Below the pieces are notes generated by a model, which saw only the letters and a program-made list of their open reading frames with translations, was not told the origin of the DNA and ran no database searches. A DNA stretch of 64,000 nucleotides, taken from Macrostomum hystrix. Its lineage: Eukaryota > Platyhelminthes > Macrostomidae. Location of the stretch: positions 1,550,001 through 1,614,000 of the forward strand of contig CATNEN010000032.1 of NCBI GenBank assembly GCA_950097015.1, written 5' to 3'. The translations under genes were made by a program, and so were the position numbers. This document shows, piece after piece, positions 46,101-55,862 of the stretch; the stretch's first letter is position 1; every line of letters begins with the position of its first letter.

Positions 46101-46768
46101 TGCGTGCCCGATTGCACTGCAACAAGGCTGTCCGCTGCCCAGGCGTCGCTTATCTTTATTATTGAATTTTCGTTTTTTTTCTGCGAGCAGAATGCTGCGA
46201 GAATTTTTTTCTAGCCACAGAAATTGCGATGCCACCGGTCCATTCTCTATCTCCGCTGTCTCTATGCGAGTTTAGTAGGGGGGGGGGGTCGGAGATAATC
46301 TTTAAATGTAATACCTTGAGACGGTAGATCGAAACAAGTCTAGATAAAACACAAGTATACACCAGAGATCAACTTGCAATAACAAGACATTGCCAGGGAT
46401 TATAGAACTCTGTGAGTGCAAATGCACCGCTTATTAATGCTGCTCATTTTGAGCTCTCAACTGAGCATTACCTAAAATAATTGCTAATCAAAAGACTTAA
46501 CCTGATTATTTTATTTTACAGATGTGCGGACAAGTGTGACGCGAGAAAATTACACTGGAAATACTTCTTTATTTAAAGATTTATTGAATCCGGACTTCCT
46601 TGTCTCAGATAGTCGACTTTAACAGCAATAATGCAGAATGAGCAAAGTTTGAGCTATGGTAAATTCAATGACTTGTGCTTTCATGATGGCTGGTGTAAAA
46701 CTAAACAAACACTTGTAAAATGCAGGTGACGCCATGACTTTTCTGTAAGAATCTGGGCTCAGCGGAGA
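43171..46768. other. Intergenic sequence, AT-rich with a GC-rich island
   Basis: 43180-44130 is AT-rich without features. 44190-44450 and 44560-44780 are GC-rich islands; between them CTATATAACG (44450-44459) resembles a TATA box and the motif CACTGTGAGAAGC / GCTTCTCACTGTGAG occurs inverted at 44509-44522 and 44831-44845. 45220-46768 is again AT-rich with a G run at 46279-46288. No gene was recognised. Confidence 0.4.
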
Positions 46769-46832
46769 CAGGTACAGGTACAGGTACAGGTACAGGTACA
46801 GGTACAGGTACAGGTACAGGTACAGGTACAGG
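46769..46832. repeat. 6-bp microsatellite
   Basis: Ten or eleven copies of GGTACA, about 75 bases beyond the Maf stop codon on the minus strand, so in its 3' UTR or flank. Confidence 0.95.
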
Positions 46833-46904
46833 CGGAGAGTGAGCTAGGAACGCGAAGAGTTAGCCTTAGACAGTCACACCCGAGTCGCCCCTCGAGAGTT
46901 TGCT

Positions 46905-47720
46905 TTATTCAGCTCGCGCGCACCTCCGCCTGGCATCGCCGGAGCCAAGCAGCTCCTCCAGGCAGCGCCGGTACCGGTCCCTCTCGTTAATGACGGCCTC
47001 CAGCTGGCGTCGCAGAGTCTCCAGCTTGTGCGTCAGGCCGACGCTTTCGCTGGCCAACTCGGCCTGGGCGCTGTGCCGCCTCTGCCGGCAGGTCTGCGCG
47101 TAGCGGCGATTCTTCAGAGTCCGACGACGACGCTTCAGTCGTTGAACTGTCTGGCGGGGAAGGCAGCGCATTCGCATGTTCAACTCGCGGATGCCCATTG
47201 ACACCAGCTCGAGGTCCGTTGGCGGGGCGGCGATCTGCTGAAGTGGCGGAGGCGGCGGAGGGGGCGGAGGCGGCGGAGGGGGCGGAGGCGGCGTTGACGC
47301 TTGTCGCTGCTCCTGCTGTTGCAGTAGTTCCTGAGGCGTAGCAAAGCTGCAGTCGATATGGTAGCAATCTAGCTCTTCGAGCCGGACGTCGGCATAGTCG
47401 GATGCCAAGCTCCAGGGATTGCCGTCGATTGGAAGGAACCAGTCCGGCTGCTGCTGCTGCGAGTAGCTGAATTCCGGGGGGGACATCTGGCTGCCGGAGC
47501 TGCTAGACGGACTGACAGTCGAGTTGAAGTCAAACGGAAGATGGCACGCGCCGGCTGGCGGTGACATCTGGCTGCCGTCGCTGTGGCAGGAACTGGTAGT
47601 GGAGCTGAGATCTGACAGCAGATCGCACAGCAGCATACTGTCCTCCACTGGATCAATCTTGTCAGGCTCTGGTAGGCAGTGCTTATTGGACTGGATCATG
47701 GTCTGTTTCTGTTGTATCAA
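46905..47720 (-). CDS. Maf-family bZIP transcription factor
   Basis: Intronless frame of 271 residues. An acidic/Ser-rich N-terminal half carries two SDGSQMSPP / SGSQMSPPEF boxes, then a run of about 16 prolines (near residues 143-160). The Maf extended homology region (GIRELNMRMRCLPRQTVQRLK) precedes the basic region RRRRTLKNRRYAQTCRQRR (about 192-211), with the Maf-type Asn, Tyr-Ala and Cys-Arg residues; the leucine zipper (LTHKLETLRRQLEAVINERD) runs almost to the end. These proteins bind long palindromic MARE sites as dimers. The basic region reads KNRRYAQ where Maf proteins usually have KNRGYAQ. The size and N-terminal activation region fit large Mafs rather than small ones. The TAA stop is part of an AATAAA hexamer (46909-46904). 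Confidence 0.9.
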   Translation of the reverse strand: MIQQKQTMIQSNKHCLPEPDKIDPVEDSMLLCDLLSDLSSTTSSCHSDGSQMSPPAGACHLPFDFNSTVSPSSSSGSQMSPPEFSYSQQQQPDWFLPIDGNPWSLASDYADVRLEELDCYHIDCSFATPQELLQQQEQRQASTPPPPPPPPPPPPPPPPLQQIAAPPTDLELVSMGIRELNMRMRCLPRQTVQRLKRRRRTLKNRRYAQTCRQRRHSAQAELASESVGLTHKLETLRRQLEAVINERDRYRRCLEELLGSGDARRRCARAE

Positions 47721-47784
47721 AGTTTGAAGTTGTGCAATATCTGCGGCCTTATTTAAGAGCTATGCTTGACAATTGGTGCGGCTC

Positions 47785-47815
47785 TTTATATTGAGTGAGC
47801 GATTGGCCATTGGGT
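47785..47815 (-). promoter_or_regulatory. Core promoter of the Maf gene
   Basis: TATAAA on the minus strand at 47790-47785, 65 bases before the ATG, which gives a short 5' UTR of about 35 bases. Two CCAAT motifs lie just upstream (CCAATGGCCAATCG, within 47800-47815). This spacing is what a TATA-driven intronless gene would have. Confidence 0.6.
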
Positions 47816-48477
47816 CTGTTAGGACCCTGGGCGGGCAGGGAAAGAGCTGCAGAATGTCAGGCAGCCAATGGTAGCTGACCATGCACGAACCCTTGTAGTT
47901 TCGAAGCCCTTTTTCAAACAAATAAATTAAGTGCAGATGCACTAAAAAGCCTGCACTGCGCGCTTCGCAAGGCCAAGCAAAGCCTGGGGTGGAAATTCAA
48001 GAAGACAAGGGCTTGAAACTGTGAGATTACAGATAATGGTGAGGTCTCTCGTGATTTGGCCTGGAGTTTAGCAAGACACTGGATTCGTATTAATACAAGC
48101 ACAGACGCGGCTGTCAACATCGATAAATTACTATAACAGAAGTGCGGAAGCTTATTAGCGCTATAGTTTACCGATTTCGGACTGTATATGTTTACCGCTC
48201 TGTTTTAAACGAACTTGTCAAGCCTCTCAAATGAACAGTTTGTCCCACCACTGATTCATCCAACTTTTCCGGTGCAGCCCTTGAGAATAACTAAGCGTTG
48301 AACAGTTTCGTGATTAATAGGTTCATTGGTGCGGCTGTCAGAAAGTTTCATTAACTTTCGTTATGAAAAGTTTTGGCTTGTTTAGATCGAAATTAAGTAA
48401 AAACGTCGAAAAATGCTTTATCAAATATTAAGTTTAATGAGACACCAGATTAAAATGAATTTTAGATTAAAAAGAAA
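47816..48477. other. Unique upstream region of the Maf gene
   Basis: A further AGCCAATGG motif (47864-47872) may belong to the Maf promoter. The rest is unremarkable. Confidence 0.4.
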
Positions 48478-49665
48478 GAGTGGGACACGGGAGAGATGAG
48501 ACACGGGAGAGATGAGGCACGGGAGAGATGAGGCACGGGAGAGATGAGACACGGGAGAGATGAGACACGGGAGAGATGAGACACTGGAGAGATGAGAACA
48601 CGGGAGAGATGATGAGAGAGAAAGAGTGTGAGATGAGACACGGGAGAGATGATGAGAGAGAAAGAGTGTGAGATGAGACACGGGAGAGATGAGACACGGG
48701 AGAGATGATGAGAGAGAAAGAGTGTGAGATGAGACACGGGAGAGATGAGACACGGGAGAGATGAGAACACGGGAGAGATGATGATAGAGAAAGAGTGTGA
48801 GATGAGACACGGGAGAGATGAGACACGGGAGAGATGATGAGAGAGAAAGAATGTGAGATGAGACACAGGAGAAATGAGACACGGGAGAGATGAGAACACG
48901 GGAGAGATGATGATAGAGAAAGAGTGTGAGATGAGACACGGGAGAGATGAGACACGGGAGAGATGATGAGAGAGAAAGAATGTGAGATGAGACACAGGAG
49001 AAATGAGACACGGGAGAGATGAGAACACGGGAGAGATGATGATAGAGAAAGAGTGTGAGATGAGACACGGGAGAGATGATGAGAGAGAAAGAGTGTGAGA
49101 TTAGACACGGGAGAGATGAGGCACGGGAGAGATGAGACACGGGAGAGATGAGGCACGGGAGAGATGAGACACGGGAGAGATGAGACACGGGAGAGATGAG
49201 ACACTGGAGAGATGAGAACACGGGAGAGATGATGAGAGAGAAAGAGTGTGAGATGAGACACGGGAGAGATGAGAACACGGGAGAGATGATGAGAGAGAAA
49301 GAGTGTGAGATGAGACACGGGAGAGATGAGACACGGGAGAGATGATGAGAGAGAAAGAGTGTGAGATGAGACACAGGAGAAATGAGACACGGGAGAGATG
49401 ATGAGAGAGAAAGAGTGTGAGATGAGACACTGGAGAGATGAGAACACGGGAGAGATGATGAGAGAGAAAGAGTGTGAGATGAGACACGGGAGAGATGAGA
49501 CACGGGAGAGATGATGAGAGAGAAAGAGTGTGAGATGAGACACGGGAGAGATGAGACACGGGAGAGATGATGAGAGAGAAAGAGTGTGAGATGAGACACG
49601 GGAGAGATGAGACACGGGAGAGATGATGAGAGAGAAAGAGTTTGAGATGAGACATGAGAAAGTTG
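48478..49665. repeat. 16-bp minisatellite with compound units
   Basis: Basic unit ACACGGGAGAGATGAG (16 bp), interrupted by a longer unit that carries ATGATGAGAGAGAAAGAGTG. Purine strand very biased (almost no C outside ACACGGG). The compound pattern repeats in blocks: GATGATAGAGAAAGAGTGTG at 48778, 48907 and 49036 marks two tandem 129-bp blocks. Open frames of up to 400 codons on the minus strand are a product of the bias. Confidence 0.95.
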
Positions 49666-49941
49666 ACACAGGGATGAAGCTTTTTAGGCCCTATGTGGTC
49701 CCCAGACGCGATTCGGCTGTGCAAATCATCAACGCAGAATTACAAGAGCTACAATTTGGCGCTTTGTTACTATGAGTAGCACTGAGAGATATTTTTAGTT
49801 AATAAAATGCCCAGGGGAGCAACTGCACGACACAGCTGGACAACTGAGAAATTTACGTATACGATACTCTATGGGTTTGAGGTCGGTATGTGTTCGAGGC
49901 TCGAGGGATTTAAGTGAAATTTAAGTGAAACCGACCGAAAA
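49666..49941. other. Flank with a hairpin next to the recombinase element
   Basis: Unique sequence. TCTATGGGTTTGAGGTCGGT at 49868-49887 pairs with the inverted copy ending at 49950 to form an imperfect hairpin of about 84 bases, overlapping the left end of the recombinase element. Confidence 0.55.
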
Positions 49942-51683
49942 ACCCATAGAATAACATATTTAAACTACTTTAATTTTGCGGGATGTACGCGTATAAATCC
50001 CGGAGCCATGTCTAGCGATGTCTATGATAAAAGTACATGTATGTTATAAAATAGAAACTTGAGCGAAGAAGCGAAAGAAAAATTACGTCCTTTGAGGAAG
50101 AACAAATGGAAGAGCGAGCCTTAATAAATCCTTTAGTGCACTTTGCGGAAGGTTTCTGCGGCGATTATGACCCAAATTGTATCGCCGAGCGCGACTTGGA
50201 AGAGGTTCTGATTGAAGGTTTAGATTGTCGTGATCCATACTCTGTTCAAGCAGTGAGAGCTGTTCGTGAATGCGAGGCCCTAGATGCAGTGAAAGCTCTT
50301 AATGAGAGTACAAAGGCTGTAAACACCATCAAGCGTAACAAGTGGGCCGTCGGTGTTTTCACTCGTTGGCTTCACACTGCTAGGATTCCATGCACCGTGT
50401 CTGTTGATGAGTTGGACGACGTCTCCATCAACCAGTTGGTTCCACAGTTCATCCATGGAGCTGTGCGTCTAGATGGCTCTAAATACCCGCCGGGAACGCT
50501 AGTGTCACTTGTCTGCGGGTTGCAACAAACGATCTGTTCCGTTCGACACGTCGACTTTTTCCGAGGTGAGCAGTTTCGCCTTGTCAGGGAGAGTCTTGAC
50601 GCTGCTATGAAAATTTGTGCTAGAGAGGGAAGAGGTCTGGCGAGTAAGAGTGCGCGTGTGATCACTGACACCGACGAAGAGAAGCTATGGACCAATTTGC
50701 TGGGCAATGATACTCCGAAGAAGTTACTCAGGATACTTTTCTATCTAAATGGGTTACATTTTGCCCTTAGAGGAGGGAAGAAGCACAGCGCTATGACAAT
50801 CGACCAACTGTCAATTGAGATTAGAGACGAGAAACGTTGCTTGGTATACCGTGAAACCGTTTCAAAGACCAACGCTGGTGGGTTGGCCAGTCACACAAGA
50901 ATTAAACCAAAGGTGGTTGTCCACTTTGAGTCTACCAATTCAACTAGGTGGCATGTGAGCCTATTTGAAGAGTTTTTACTCAAGCGTCCAGCAGGAGCGA
51001 CCCGTTTCTATTTGCAACCGTTGGCCAAGCCCGGTGTTAAGTGGTTCGCAAATGGCTGTTGACAAAAACAAGCTATGCGGATTCATGAACGAAATGTGCA
51101 CCGAGGCAGGAATCATTGGACGAGTGACTAATCACAGCCTGCGTGCAACATGTGCCACCCGTTTGTACCAGGCAAACGTGGATGAACAGCTCATCATGGA
51201 GAGAACAGGACATCCAAGTCTAACTGCACTGCGATGCTACAAACGAACGTCTGATGTCCAAATCGAAAAATGCAGTGCAATTTTGGATGGAAAAAGTATA
51301 GAGACTGTCGTTCAGCATACGGGCCGAGGCCAGGTGATCAATTTCAACTTCAAGGACTGTAATGTAACCATCAACAATTAATTGGGGTAAATTTATTACA
51401 CTGGCATTAACTCTATATAGGAAGTCTTTACTTGAAGTGTATGCTATGTACTTTGTTAAAACTGTTTCAGCGCTCTTTTACATGTCTGTTTGATTGTTTG
51501 ATTGTTGTCTATGGCAAAAGTTGTTTGCCAGTTAAACTTGCAACAAGCCCGGAATATATCCGGGAAAGTGGTTTCTTAAATCCCGCAAAAAATAAAAATC
51601 TATGTTAATAACCTTCAAGAAAGTGACTTTAAAGTGGTTTAATGACAAGGTAAGCATTTCAATTAAGCTGCTATTCTATGGGT
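49942..51683 (+). mobile_element. Crypton-like tyrosine-recombinase element
   Basis: About 1.74 kb bounded by inverted copies of ACCCATAGAATA (49942-49953 and, as TATTCTATGGGT, 51672-51683). A second inverted pair lies inside the ends: TTTTGCGGGAT at 49974-49984 and ATCCCGCAAAA at 51580-51590. The only gene is the recombinase. No target duplication was seen, as expected for Cryptons. Inverted ends are not typical of described Cryptons, so the borders are a proposal. Confidence 0.6.
50106..51381 (+). pseudogene. Tyrosine recombinase of Crypton/KIAA1958 type, one frameshift
   Basis: First frame 50106-51062 (318 residues) encodes an N-terminal DNA-binding-like part (NTIKRNKWAVGVFTRWL) and the start of the catalytic domain, with the first catalytic Arg in FALRGGKKHSAM. 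Near 51040-51050 the reading continues in the +1 frame, 51048 to 51381, with TNHSLRATCATRL (His and second Arg), MERTGHPS (second His) and CYKRTS (Tyr). All R-H-R-H-Y residues are therefore present but split over two frames. The protein resembles the recombinase-derived domain of animal KIAA1958/ZMYM-type genes and Crypton integrases. A single-base indel is the simplest explanation; the remaining sequence has no other break, so the lesion is young. A sequencing error is possible. Confidence 0.8.
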
Positions 51684-52669
51684 GAGAGACTTCTTTTAAA
51701 AAAGAAGGCGCGGACGAAAGTTGGTTCGACAGTTTCGTGCAACCTGCAGGCTCACTATTTAGTCGCTCAAACGTCTTCCGGTGTGTGAGGCGAGAGGATG
51801 AGAGAGCGAGAGGGCGGAAGCTTATGAGCACTTTCTTAAGGCAAAGGCTTAAGGCTAAACTTATTATTGAAGACTTTCTTCCTGTGAAAAATGAATCCGC
51901 ATGAAATTTAAATGAAGTCGCCAAACTTAAACTTTTCGTCCCTTTTGTGTCCAGCCAATCTGCTTCGATTTAAGAGTTTGTTGATACTATTATGTTCATG
52001 GTGAAACGCGTTTCACGCCCGCTAACTACAACACTAATATGGATAGGCTATCCTATTGATAGGATAGGACAGCCTATCAATATTGGTATATTATGCGTTT
52101 GCTAGGTAAGCAAATTACCAGTCAACTGCAAATCAAATGAGCAGCTCAAATAAATGCTTGTAACAATGGACTTACTGCCAAAAATTAAAGTACATTCGGC
52201 GATAAGTTGGATCAGGATCTGTTTCAACTTGTTTCAACTGCTTCGATAATTTCTTCATTGTCTATGGTCAAAGCTGCCTATGGGCTGTATAAATCAGGGA
52301 AGGGAAGATGACTAAACTGTTCATTTGACTTCTTGGAACTTTTGACACTCAAACTAACCATGGCCCAAGCGACCGTGCAACCAGCTATCCTCGTTCCAAG
52401 TCATGCGGTTTTACCATAGAACTCGCGGAAATCTCAAAAAAGTAACAGAAAATTTATTTTACTGAGGCGAAAATTATCAAAGAGCGTTTATTTCGGCGAA
52501 ATGAGAATCAGCGAGATGAGATTCGGCGAACTGCGACCTACACTTGCTAGATTAATCTTGATTATGAATTGTGCCATGAACACTCTATGAGCAACGGGCA
52601 CTCTTTGACATGAATCTGAGATGAGGCACGCGTCAACGACGAAGCTATGAGCTAATTCTGGCAAGGATT
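51684..52669. other. Unique sequence with a possible small gene
   Basis: Contains an imperfect hairpin built of GGATAGG and CCTATC words at 52040-52080 and the TATA-led short frame at 52288-52419. Otherwise AT-rich and unremarkable. Confidence 0.4.
52288..52419 (+). promoter_or_regulatory. Possible TATA promoter with a 19-codon reading frame
   Basis: TATAAAT at 52288-52294 and, 66 bases on, an ATG in good context (AACCATGG, 52360). The frame reads MAQATVQPAILVPSHAVLP and stops at 52417-52419. It may be the first exon of a gene, a relic, or a short peptide gene; no downstream exon was recognised. Confidence 0.25.
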
Positions 52670-53285
52670 ACTATGACCCATTTGTGATGAGGATCAGACT
52701 ATGACCCATTTGTGACCAGGATCAGGCTATGACCCATTTGTGACCAGGATCAGACTATAACCCATTTGTGACCAGGATCAGGCTATGACCCATTTGTGAT
52801 GAGGATCAGACTATGACCCATTAGTGACCAGGATCAGGTTATGACCCATTTGTGACCAGGATCAGACTATGACCCATTTGTGATGAGGATCAGACTATGA
52901 CCCATTAGTGACCAGGATCAGGTTATGACCCATTTGTGACCAGGATCAGACTATGACCCATTTGTGATGAGGATCAGACTATGACCCATTAGTGACCAGG
53001 ATCAGGTTATGACCCATTTGTGACCAGGATCAGGTTATGACCCATTTGTGACCAGGATCAGACTATGACCCATTTGTGATGAGGATCAGACTATGACCCA
53101 TTAGTGACCAGGATCAGGTTATGACCCATTTGTGACCAGGATCAGACTATGACCCATTTGTGATGAGGATCAGACTATGACCCATTAGTGACCAGGATCA
53201 GGCTATGACCCATTTTTAACAAGGATCAAGCTATGACCCATTTGTGAAAACGATCAGGCTATGACCAAATTGTGACAAAGATTCA
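52670..53285. repeat. 28-bp minisatellite
   Basis: About 22 copies of a 28-bp unit containing GGATCAGACTATGACCCATT. Three variants (TTTGTGATGA, TTAGTGACCA, TTTGTGACCA) follow one another in a fixed order, giving an 84-bp trimer for part of the array. Confidence 0.95.
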
Positions 53286-53984
53286 TTACCGAAATGGATT
53301 TCACAAGGATATCATGAAGTTTCTTATGAAGGACTTTCATGATCATATTTATTTTAGGGCATGTAAAGCATTATCCACCTAGTTAAATTTAATGTAAAGC
53401 ATTTGAATCCACCTGCTTATTAGCACAAGCATGGGTGAAAAATTGTTTAGCCCCCACAAAACTCTATTGAGAGCCGAATGGCAGCGTTACAACCAACCAA
53501 TTAAGATTCTATTCTTTTCTATTCTATTTAACTTATAAAAACTGTATGACGGAGCAGTGAAAGCAGTGTTTCACTTTTCTATTTTCTGAGACGCAATATT
53601 GACACGCTGTGGGCTGTCTGCTGTGTTGCCGGGCAAGCCTATATATTTTTCCTGCCGCTGCTTCACCCTGCCCCCTCTTTCTGAAAGAGGAAGTTGGTGG
53701 GCCGGCCTGTGTGTTGCCAAGGATCTTTCTCTGAAACAAGCCCCGTGTTTGTACACCGGAGTAAACAGTCTCAGGTTTGAGTCGGAGCCGTTTGTAAATT
53801 GACAACGCATTGCTTTCTGCAAGTGCGCCACTGGAATCATTTTCAGAGTGCTTTTTAATATTTAGCGACTGCATTCCTGAACACGGCACGTCAGTTTTTC
53901 AAGACGACAGTACAGTCTGATCTACATGTAAAAACTGACCTACGATTTACAATCAGACCTCTTATGATGATAAGAGATTCTATA
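53286..53984. other. Unique sequence
   Basis: No gene recognised. Minus-strand frames of 89-118 codons at 53533-53889 overlap in two registers and show no domain-like features. Confidence 0.35.
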
Positions 53985-54390
53985 AGAGTGACCTTGACTA
54001 TAAGAGGGTGACCTTGACTATAAGAGGGTGACCTTGACTATAAGAGGGTGACCTTGACTATAAGAGGGTGACCTTGACTATAAGAGGGTGACCTTGACTA
54101 TAAGAGGGTGACCTTGACTATAAGAGGGTGACCTTGAGTATAAGAGGGTGACCTTGACTATAAGATGGTGACCTTGAGTATAAGAGGGTGACCTTGACTA
54201 TAAGAGGGTGACCTTGACTATAAGAGGGTGACCTTGAGTATAAGAGGGTGACCTTGACTATAAGAGGGTGACCTTGAGTATAAGAGGTTGACCTTGACTA
54301 TAAGAGGGTGACCTTGACTATAAGAGGGTGACCTTGACTATAAGAGGGTGACCTTAACTATAAGAGTGCCGTTGACCTTGACATTAAGAG
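53985..54390. repeat. 20-bp minisatellite
   Basis: About 20 copies of TATAAGAGGGTGACCTTGAC, very homogeneous, with a GAGTA for GACTA variant. Confidence 0.96.
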
Positions 54391-54984
54391 TGACTCCAGA
54401 AAATACTGACTTAGATGCTGTTGTCTCAAAATTTGCAAACACAAAAGTGCATCATGACTGAGAGACTCCACTCGTCAGTCAGAAAATTGATGAGGCTTAA
54501 GAAAATCAGGAGACGGATAGCGATCAGATCCCATCCATAATCTAATCCAGCTTTGAGTAGCGCCCAATTCCTCAGCGAAGACAGGGGGGAGGGCAGAAAT
54601 GAAAATGAGATCAATTGTATTCGTTTGGTACAATGCAGCAGTTGCTAGGTCTACTTTGACCGCAGGTTGCGCTGGTACAGGTTGGCTTCCGAGCCTAATC
54701 AAGTGTGCGATGGTGGGACACACGAGTAACTACCTTAAAGGGAATCTTCAGCTCCCGAGAGAGAGACGAGGAGAAATAGAGAAACTGCATAGTGGAGTGA
54801 CGGCTAAATTGTATTCTCAAGCCAGTTCTGCTTGCGTAGTCAGCTGAGTAATCCCATTTTCCTGTCGCTTCCTGACACTGGGAACTTCCACCTCAGCGTC
54901 GTCTTGTTCATGTCCCACTGTTTCCGGGTCTATTTTAGAATCCTTTTTATCAATTTTTTCTTTTTATCAATTAATACAACTGGA
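54391..54984. other. Unique sequence
   Basis: No recognised gene; short frames only. Confidence 0.35.
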
Positions 54985-55360
54985 TGACTCCTATTGATTA
55001 AGGAATACAATGGATTGCTAATCTATGCTTATGAATTAAGGAATTGAATGGATTGCTAATCTATGCTTATGAATTTAGGAATGAATGGATTGCTAATCTA
55101 TGCTTATGAATTAAGGAATTGAATGGATTGCTAATCTATTCCAATGGATTAAAGAATAGAATGGATTGCTAATCTATTCCAATGGATTAAGGAATAGAAT
55201 GGATTGCTAATCCATTCCAATGGATTAAGGAATAGAATGGATTGCTAATCTATTCCAATGGATTAAGGAATAGAATGGATTGCTAATCTATTCCAATGGA
55301 TTAAGGAATAGAATGGATTGCTAATCTATTCCAATGGATTAAGGAATAGAATGGATTGCT
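54985..55360. repeat. 38-bp minisatellite
   Basis: About ten copies of a 38-bp unit with GAATGGATTGCTAATC and ATTCCAATGGATTAAGG. ATTCCAATGGAT and the following unit contain inverted words (ATTCCA / TGGAAT-like), so each unit can fold back. The first four copies are diverged (TATGCTTATGAATT). Confidence 0.93.
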
Positions 55361-55747
55361 AGTTAAACAAATCACACAGTAGATCCTTAACTCGGGGTAT
55401 GCTGTTCAGATTGCTTCTTTTAAAATGCAATATAGCATGTACAAGGCATTGCATTGATTAGTAAGTAAAGTTGATGAAGCCGGAGCAGAATCACAAAATG
55501 ATTGATTGATCAGTCAGGCCTTCTTGAATTCAGCAGGGCAGGAAGTCGCAGGGGTTCCCTAGTCGGCTAATCAGGATTGCTTTCCTTCAAAGAACCGCTT
55601 AGAAGTGTTGTAAGACCTTTAAATCCTGTTACAAAAAAACAAGTTTTGAGTGTTCTTGCCGTAAATAAAATTTAATGAAGTTGGCTAGACCAAAAAATTG
55701 CTATATAAGTATAGAAAACAAATTTATTGTTACGAGATTAGCTACTT
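55361..55747. other. 3' flank of the GPCR gene
   Basis: On the minus strand AATAAA lies at 55728-55723, about 130 bases beyond the GPCR stop and just past the GTCA microsatellite, which therefore falls in the 3' UTR. Confidence 0.5.
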
Positions 55748-55862
55748 AGTCAGTCAGTCAGTCAGTCAGTCAGTCAGTCAGTCAGTCAGTCAGTCAGTCA
55801 GTCAGTCAGTCAGTCAGTCAGTCAGTCAGTCAGTCAGTCAGTCAGTCAGTCAGTCAGTCAGT
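55748..55862. repeat. GTCA tetranucleotide microsatellite
   Basis: About 29 perfect copies of CAGT/GTCA. Its last unit supplies the stop codon of the GPCR gene on the minus strand. Confidence 0.98.

Noticed and set aside
48421-49724. Overlapping 190-400-codon minus-strand frames rich in Ser, Leu and His
   Set aside because: Product of the purine-biased 16-bp satellite; same peptide in all three frames.
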